28,102 bases of DNA. Source: JAJYSO01 sp964586655 (lineage in GTDB: Bacteria; Bacteroidota; Bacteroidia; Flavobacteriales; Flavobacteriaceae). The translations under genes and the position numbers were made by a program. Positions 24,766 to 28,102 of the stretch are shown here, in pieces. The stretch covers positions 1 through 28,102 of the forward strand of contig CAZPGY010000026.1 of NCBI GenBank assembly GCA_964586655.1, in the 5' to 3' direction. The notes under the pieces were generated by a model. That model saw only the letters and a program-made list of their open reading frames with translations, had not been told where the DNA came from and made no database searches. Position 1 is the first letter of the stretch, and the number at the start of each line of letters is the position of its first letter.

Positions 24766-24799
24766 CGGTCGTTCTAAAGTTTAAATAGCGTTTGAGTTG

Positions 24800-24807
24800 C
24801 AAAAGTA
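24800..24807 (-). promoter_or_regulatory. Promoter -7 element for the tsaC operon
   Basis: The minus strand reads TACTTTTG, an exact TAnnTTTG match, 34 bp upstream of the tsaC ATG. No -33 element is clear at standard spacing. Confidence 0.5.
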
Positions 24808-24963
24808 AATCATAATTTAGAGGAATGATTTCCCTTTTTCTTTTTATTCTTGTTCTTGGAGATAAATCAGATTGACAAAGGAGACGGGCTTTAATTATCT
24901 TAATAATCACAGAATCAGCGAGCTGATCAGCTTTATATATTACAAACTCAGCAAAATCATATC

Positions 24964-24994
24964 CCACCTGCTGATGCCCATCAGCCTTCGGTGG
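24964..24994. other. Two-part hairpin with alternative pairing partner
   Basis: CCACC (24964-24968) pairs with GGTGG (24990-24994), enclosing a second stem GCTGAT (24970-24975) with ATCAGC (24980-24985) and loop GCCC. A further CCACC at 25010-25014 could pair with the same GGTGG instead, so two exclusive folds are possible. No terminator T-run follows. Confidence 0.55.
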
Positions 24995-25077
24995 AAAATA
25001 GAGAAAACCCCACCAGATACCGGCCAAGGTAGGCTTAATCTAATGTTCAATTAAAAAACGGGGGATGGTCAATTAGG

Positions 25078-25117
25078 ATATTAGGTAATAAATTCCTAAT
25101 ATTGTAGTATAATTTTG
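25078..25117 (+). promoter_or_regulatory. Inverted repeat and -7 element before the glycosyltransferase gene
   Basis: ATATTAGG (25078-25085) and CCTAATAT (25095-25102) form an exact 8-bp inverted repeat with a 9-bp spacer, ending 7 bp before TAATTTTG (25110-25117), a TAnnTTTG match. The inverted repeat sits where the -33 to -7 spacer would be, as an operator might. The -7 element ends just 4 bp before the ATG, so transcription from it would be leaderless or start inside the gene. Confidence 0.45.
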
Positions 25118-25121
25118 TTGA

Positions 25122-26186
25122 ATGAAGACTATCTTTCTGGAATCCCATCACCTTAAAAACCGATGTTTTGGATTTGGGCAATTCAATTATCATTTAATAC
25201 AGGCTCTTGCCAAGCAGTCTCCATTAGATTATAAAATTGTCCTTCACGGAAGGTCTCCGAAAAACCTTAAACGGGAATTTGGATCAGCTTTTGACTATAA
25301 AAAATATTACTCCCTGCGTCGTTATGAAAATTTTCGAATTCGAAAAAAATATGATTTATGGCATTCTTTAAATCAAAACACTCGAATTGAGCCTTACCAC
25401 AACCTTCCCTATTTGTTGACGGTTCATAATATAACCTATATTAAGGATAGAGAGAATTACATGCAACATGAGGTACATCAAAGGTTTCAGGAAAAGTTAA
25501 ATCGAAGTGATGCAATCACCTACATTTCAGAATATGCAAAAGCTTCCACACATAAATTTTTTCAGCTGCCTTCAGTTCCGGAATATGTGATTTACAATGG
25601 AAATCCGATTAAGAAAATCGATATTCCCGAAAACTTCAAACCCACTGTAAATCCCGATAAACCTTTCCTGTTTAGCATAGGGGAGTTCACACGGCGGAAA
25701 AATTTTAAAGTTCTGATTAAAATGCTTCTGCATATCCCTGATTATCAATTAGTCATTGCGGGAAAGGATTCAACTCAGTACGCTTCGCAAATAAGGGATT
25801 TGGTTTCTAAAATGAAATTGGGGGATAGGGTTTTTCTTCCCGGAAAAATTTCGGAAGTAGAAAAACAGTATTTTTATAAAAATTGTCAAGCATTCGTTTT
25901 TCCTTCACTTAGGGAAGGTTTTGGTTTACCGGTTATTGAAGCTATGCGTTTTGGCAAGCCTGTATTTGCTTCCAATAACACTTCTTTGCCTGAAATAGGC
26001 GGAGATTTGACATATTATTGGAATCATTATGACCCGGAATATATGACCGAAGTTTTCTTGAGGGGGATGAAAGATTTTTTTAAAAACGAAGAAAAGAACA
26101 GAGAGGACTCTATTAAATGGGCAAAAAGGTTCAATTGGGATAAGGCAGCAAAACAGTACACAAAAGTTTATAAATCTCTATTATAA
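25122..26186 (+). CDS. Glycosyltransferase, GT4 family
   Basis: The product is a retaining, GT-B-fold glycosyltransferase that would transfer a sugar from a nucleotide donor to a surface polysaccharide or other acceptor; neither donor nor acceptor can be deduced. It is 354 residues and has no transmembrane segment. The C-terminal donor-binding half carries FSIGEFTRRKNFKVLIKM (from about residue 180), VIAGK, RVFLPGKISEVEKQYFYKNC and the EX7E motif EGFGLPVIE (Glu265 and Glu273), followed by GKPVFASNNTSLPEIGGD. The N-terminus LYDLWHSLNQN-like YDLWHSLNQNTRIE and LLTVHNITYI are typical of GT4. The next gene starts 9 bp after its stop, so they form a pair. Confidence 0.92.
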   Translation: MKTIFLESHHLKNRCFGFGQFNYHLIQALAKQSPLDYKIVLHGRSPKNLKREFGSAFDYKKYYSLRRYENFRIRKKYDLWHSLNQNTRIEPYHNLPYLLTVHNITYIKDRENYMQHEVHQRFQEKLNRSDAITYISEYAKASTHKFFQLPSVPEYVIYNGNPIKKIDIPENFKPTVNPDKPFLFSIGEFTRRKNFKVLIKMLLHIPDYQLVIAGKDSTQYASQIRDLVSKMKLGDRVFLPGKISEVEKQYFYKNCQAFVFPSLREGFGLPVIEAMRFGKPVFASNNTSLPEIGGDLTYYWNHYDPEYMTEVFLRGMKDFFKNEEKNREDSIKWAKRFNWDKAAKQYTKVYKSLL

Positions 26187-26195
26187 AGTTATATC

Positions 26196-27089
26196 ATGGG
26201 TTTAATAGGTTCCATAAAAAAATCGCGACGAAAAAAACAGACCATCCGGAAGATTCTATCCAGCCCGTTAAATAACAAACCGGTTATAAACGTACATCGT
26301 GTGGATACCCGAAATGTTGGGGATTATTATTGTGCTCCACATCATTATTTCGATAAGTTAAAAAACACCTCGGTGGATATTTTTGACTATAAAAAGCCGG
26401 ATTCGGAAACGAGAGCGGCATTTATAGAAAAAACTTGTGGACATTCAATTATCATAGGAGGTGGGGGATTGTTGAATCGTGGTGGATTTCGGCGCCAGAT
26501 GAAGCTTTTTCAAGATCTTTCCAAAAAAGGAAAGAAGACCGTATTGTGGGGAGTGGGACACAATGAAAAACACCCTAAAACCTACGGGAAAGTAAAGGGG
26601 TATAATGTAGACGTATCTAAATTTGGTTTGGTGGGAACACGGGATTATACAAATCCCGGAGAATATGTTCCTTGTGTGAGTTGCTTGCACCCAATTTTTG
26701 ACAAAACCTATAAAGAAACCCAGGAAGTGGGCGTGGTCTTTCATAAGGACACTTTGAAAAAACCCAAAATTCTTCATAAATTCAAGGACTTTCCTTCTTC
26801 CTCCAACACCACGGATTTAGAAAGTCTGATTTCATTTATCGGTGCTTCGGAAAAAATTATTACAGATAGCTACCACGTGATGTACTGGAGCATGCTTTTA
26901 GGGAAAAGAGTAGTTACCGTGCCCAATTCCTCCAAATTTTATGATTTTAAATACAGACCGGTTTTTTCTGATTTTGATAATGCACTGGAGTCCTTTTCGG
27001 ATGCTGAAATCTATCCTGGATTATTAGAAGAATGTCGAGAAATTAATTTAAAGTTCGCCGATAAGGTTTTTGATTATTTGGGGATGTAA
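26196..27089 (+). CDS. Polysaccharide pyruvyl transferase family protein
   Basis: The 297-residue product fits the PS_pyruv_trans family, whose members add pyruvyl ketals to cell-surface sugars or have related transferase roles. Signature segments are DTRNVGDYYCAPHHYF (NVGD at residues 40-43), the glycine-rich IIIGGGGLLNRGG (about 85-97), VLWGVGHNEKHP, and the C-terminal TDSYHVMYWSMLLGK (from Thr223). The N-terminus is highly basic (KKSRRKKQTIRK), with no signal peptide, so it is cytoplasmic and perhaps membrane-associated. It is translated from a start 9 bp after the GT4 gene and probably acts on the same glycan. The pyruvyl activity itself is inference from the family. Confidence 0.88.
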   Translation: MGLIGSIKKSRRKKQTIRKILSSPLNNKPVINVHRVDTRNVGDYYCAPHHYFDKLKNTSVDIFDYKKPDSETRAAFIEKTCGHSIIIGGGGLLNRGGFRRQMKLFQDLSKKGKKTVLWGVGHNEKHPKTYGKVKGYNVDVSKFGLVGTRDYTNPGEYVPCVSCLHPIFDKTYKETQEVGVVFHKDTLKKPKILHKFKDFPSSSNTTDLESLISFIGASEKIITDSYHVMYWSMLLGKRVVTVPNSSKFYDFKYRPVFSDFDNALESFSDAEIYPGLLEECREINLKFADKVFDYLGM

Positions 27090-27106
27090 TACCGATTAAA
27101 AATCAT

Positions 27107-28102
27107 TGGTGTCCGATAAAAAAGCCCCAGAAATTGAGGTTTTTTTCGTATAGTTGAATTCACGGTTAAAATAAATTTCAGCTATGGACAAAATTAAGAC
27201 TTTTTTCGGACAGTATCAGCCGATCTTCCGCCAAATGATTAATTTATTGAATAAGTAGAAAATAGACAAGCTTTCCGGATCGCTTGGCACCGATCATTAT
27301 TGTAAGAAATTCAATACCTTTCAACACTTGATAACGATGATTTACGGGGTGACATCAAGCTGTAATTAATTACGTGGATTATGTTTAGGCACAGTGAGTT
27401 ACGGCGATAAAATAACGCATTGTAAATTTGATTATACGCCTAAGCGAAGCACCGTTTCCGATGCTAATAAAAGAAGGGATTATAGGGTGTTTGAAAAAAT
27501 CTATGATGACCTGGTAAAAACGTACCGTCCAGATTTATCGGACAGCCAAAAGTAGATTGTAATCGATAAGAAGGCCTATGCGATGAATTCGACGACGATC
27601 AGCCTTTTTCAACCGGTTTTTGAATGTGTGGGACGCAATCCTTCCAATGGAAAACGAAAAGGCGGGGTGAAAAGCCACCAAAAATTAGACTTGCAGGCTG
27701 GTATTCCGGTAAAAGTTTATCACAGTCACGCTCGTGAACATGACTCACTTTTTATTCATAACGAAAATATTGTTCATAAAAACGAGATTGCTGTTTTCGA
27801 CAAAGTTTACAATAATTGCGCACTCTTCGATCAATGGAGCAAGCAGGATATTTTCTTTGTAACTCGCCTAAAAAACAACGCTAAGGAGCGTTTTATAAAA
27901 GGAAAGGATCTGCTTAAGAACCCCTTGGATGAGGTGCTCAGAGATGCCGAAATAGCCCTATCTTACAAGTATGATAAAGACAATGAAAAAGAGGCTATAT
28001 TATGTTTGGTTTCTTATTATGCCCCCGAAAGAGACAAGGCTTTATACTTTTTGACCAATCTGTTCGACGAACAACCTGAAAAGATTGTCTTATTGTACAA
28101 AA
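27107..28102 (+). mobile_element. Decayed IS4-family insertion sequence, left part
   Basis: The transposase remnant starting at 27184 defines the element. The left boundary is a guess at about 27107, where a TGGTGTCCGATAAAAAAG word begins shortly after the pyruvyl-transferase stop. An imperfect A-tract/T-tract hairpin (27117-27147) lies between that word and the transposase ATG. The right end is outside the window, so neither the terminal inverted repeat nor a target duplication can be checked. Confidence 0.7.
27184..28102 (+). pseudogene. IS4-family transposase pseudogene, truncated by window end
   Basis: One continuous frame from the ATG at 27184 encodes an IS4-type transposase with an N-terminal DUF4372-like domain (MDKIKTFFGQYQPIFRQMIN) and a DDE domain. 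The frame is broken by three stops: TAG at 27256, TAA at 27367 and TAG at 27553. No frameshift was found. The first catalytic aspartate, expected in the AMDSTTISLF motif, is Asn135 (AAT at 27586). KRKGGVKSHQKLDL and HSHAREHDSLF are preserved, as is the VFDKVYNN segment with the second aspartate. The third stop and the Asn change each fit a single G-to-A transition. The DDE glutamate region was not reached. The element is inactive unless rescued in trans. Confidence 0.92.

Larger units (their letters stand above)
24766..25121. other. 356-bp divergent intergenic region with structured DNA
   Basis: There is no coding sequence I can support. From left to right it contains a minus-strand promoter element (24800-24807), a perfect 12-bp palindrome AGCTGATCAGCT (24921-24932), a two-part hairpin (24964-24994), an 8-bp inverted repeat (25078-25102), and a plus-strand -7 element (25110-25117). 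Open frames exist on both strands over 24870-25050 but have no recognisable domain. Confidence 0.6.

Noticed and set aside
24674..25027. 117-codon minus-strand frame extending upstream of tsaC
   Set aside because: It overlaps tsaC in another frame and its N-terminal part covers the structured intergenic segment. No domain was recognised.
27117..27147. Terminator after the pyruvyl-transferase gene
   Set aside because: The A-tract/T-tract hairpin has mismatched GC pairs in its core and probably belongs to the end of the insertion sequence.

Overview
The window looks like a chromosomal segment of a Bacteroidota bacterium, most likely class Flavobacteriia. The evidence is the gene order secE-nusG-rplK-rplA-rplJ-rplL-rpoB-rpoC-DUF3467, the coiled-coil-rich insertion in RpoB, several matches to the Bacteroidota promoter -7 element TAnnTTTG upstream of genes, the general lack of strong Shine-Dalgarno sequences, and dispersed repeats of the GAGCGnAGTCGA type. 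No species can be named from the sequence.

Positions 1-362 hold 2.4 copies of a 97-bp tandem repeat and then an apparently non-coding leader to secE. From 363 to 11786 lies the transcription/translation block on the + strand: secE, nusG, four ribosomal protein genes and the two large RNA polymerase subunit genes. A strong intrinsic terminator followed directly by a -7 promoter element splits the ribosomal part from rpoBC, and another strong terminator closes rpoC. A DUF3467 gene (11868-12185) follows with its own terminator, then a beta-carbonic anhydrase.

From 13091 to 17871 there is an envelope and housekeeping group: surE, a small three-helix membrane protein overlapping surE, lpxB, a rhomboid protease on the minus strand, an LpxL-type lipid A acyltransferase and mazG. 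lpxB and the acyltransferase both belong to lipid A synthesis. The rhomboid and acyltransferase genes are divergent, with -7 elements back to back. Then come ilvE (minus), an mnmD-like tRNA methyltransferase (plus) and a secreted protein of unknown function.

From 21131 to 24765 a tight minus-strand operon runs tsaC, cca, ctaA and a pRiA4b ORF-3-like gene, so two tRNA-maturation genes sit with heme A synthase. After a 356-bp intergenic region with unusual secondary-structure potential comes an accessory-looking segment: a GT4 glycosyltransferase, a polysaccharide pyruvyl-transferase-family protein, and a decayed IS4-family transposase that runs off the window end. That transposase has three in-frame stops and an apparent loss of its first catalytic aspartate. 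No CRISPR array, tRNA, rRNA or toxin-antitoxin or phage-defence system was recognised. The most unusual material is regulatory or structural DNA between ordinary genes, plus three short uncharacterised proteins.
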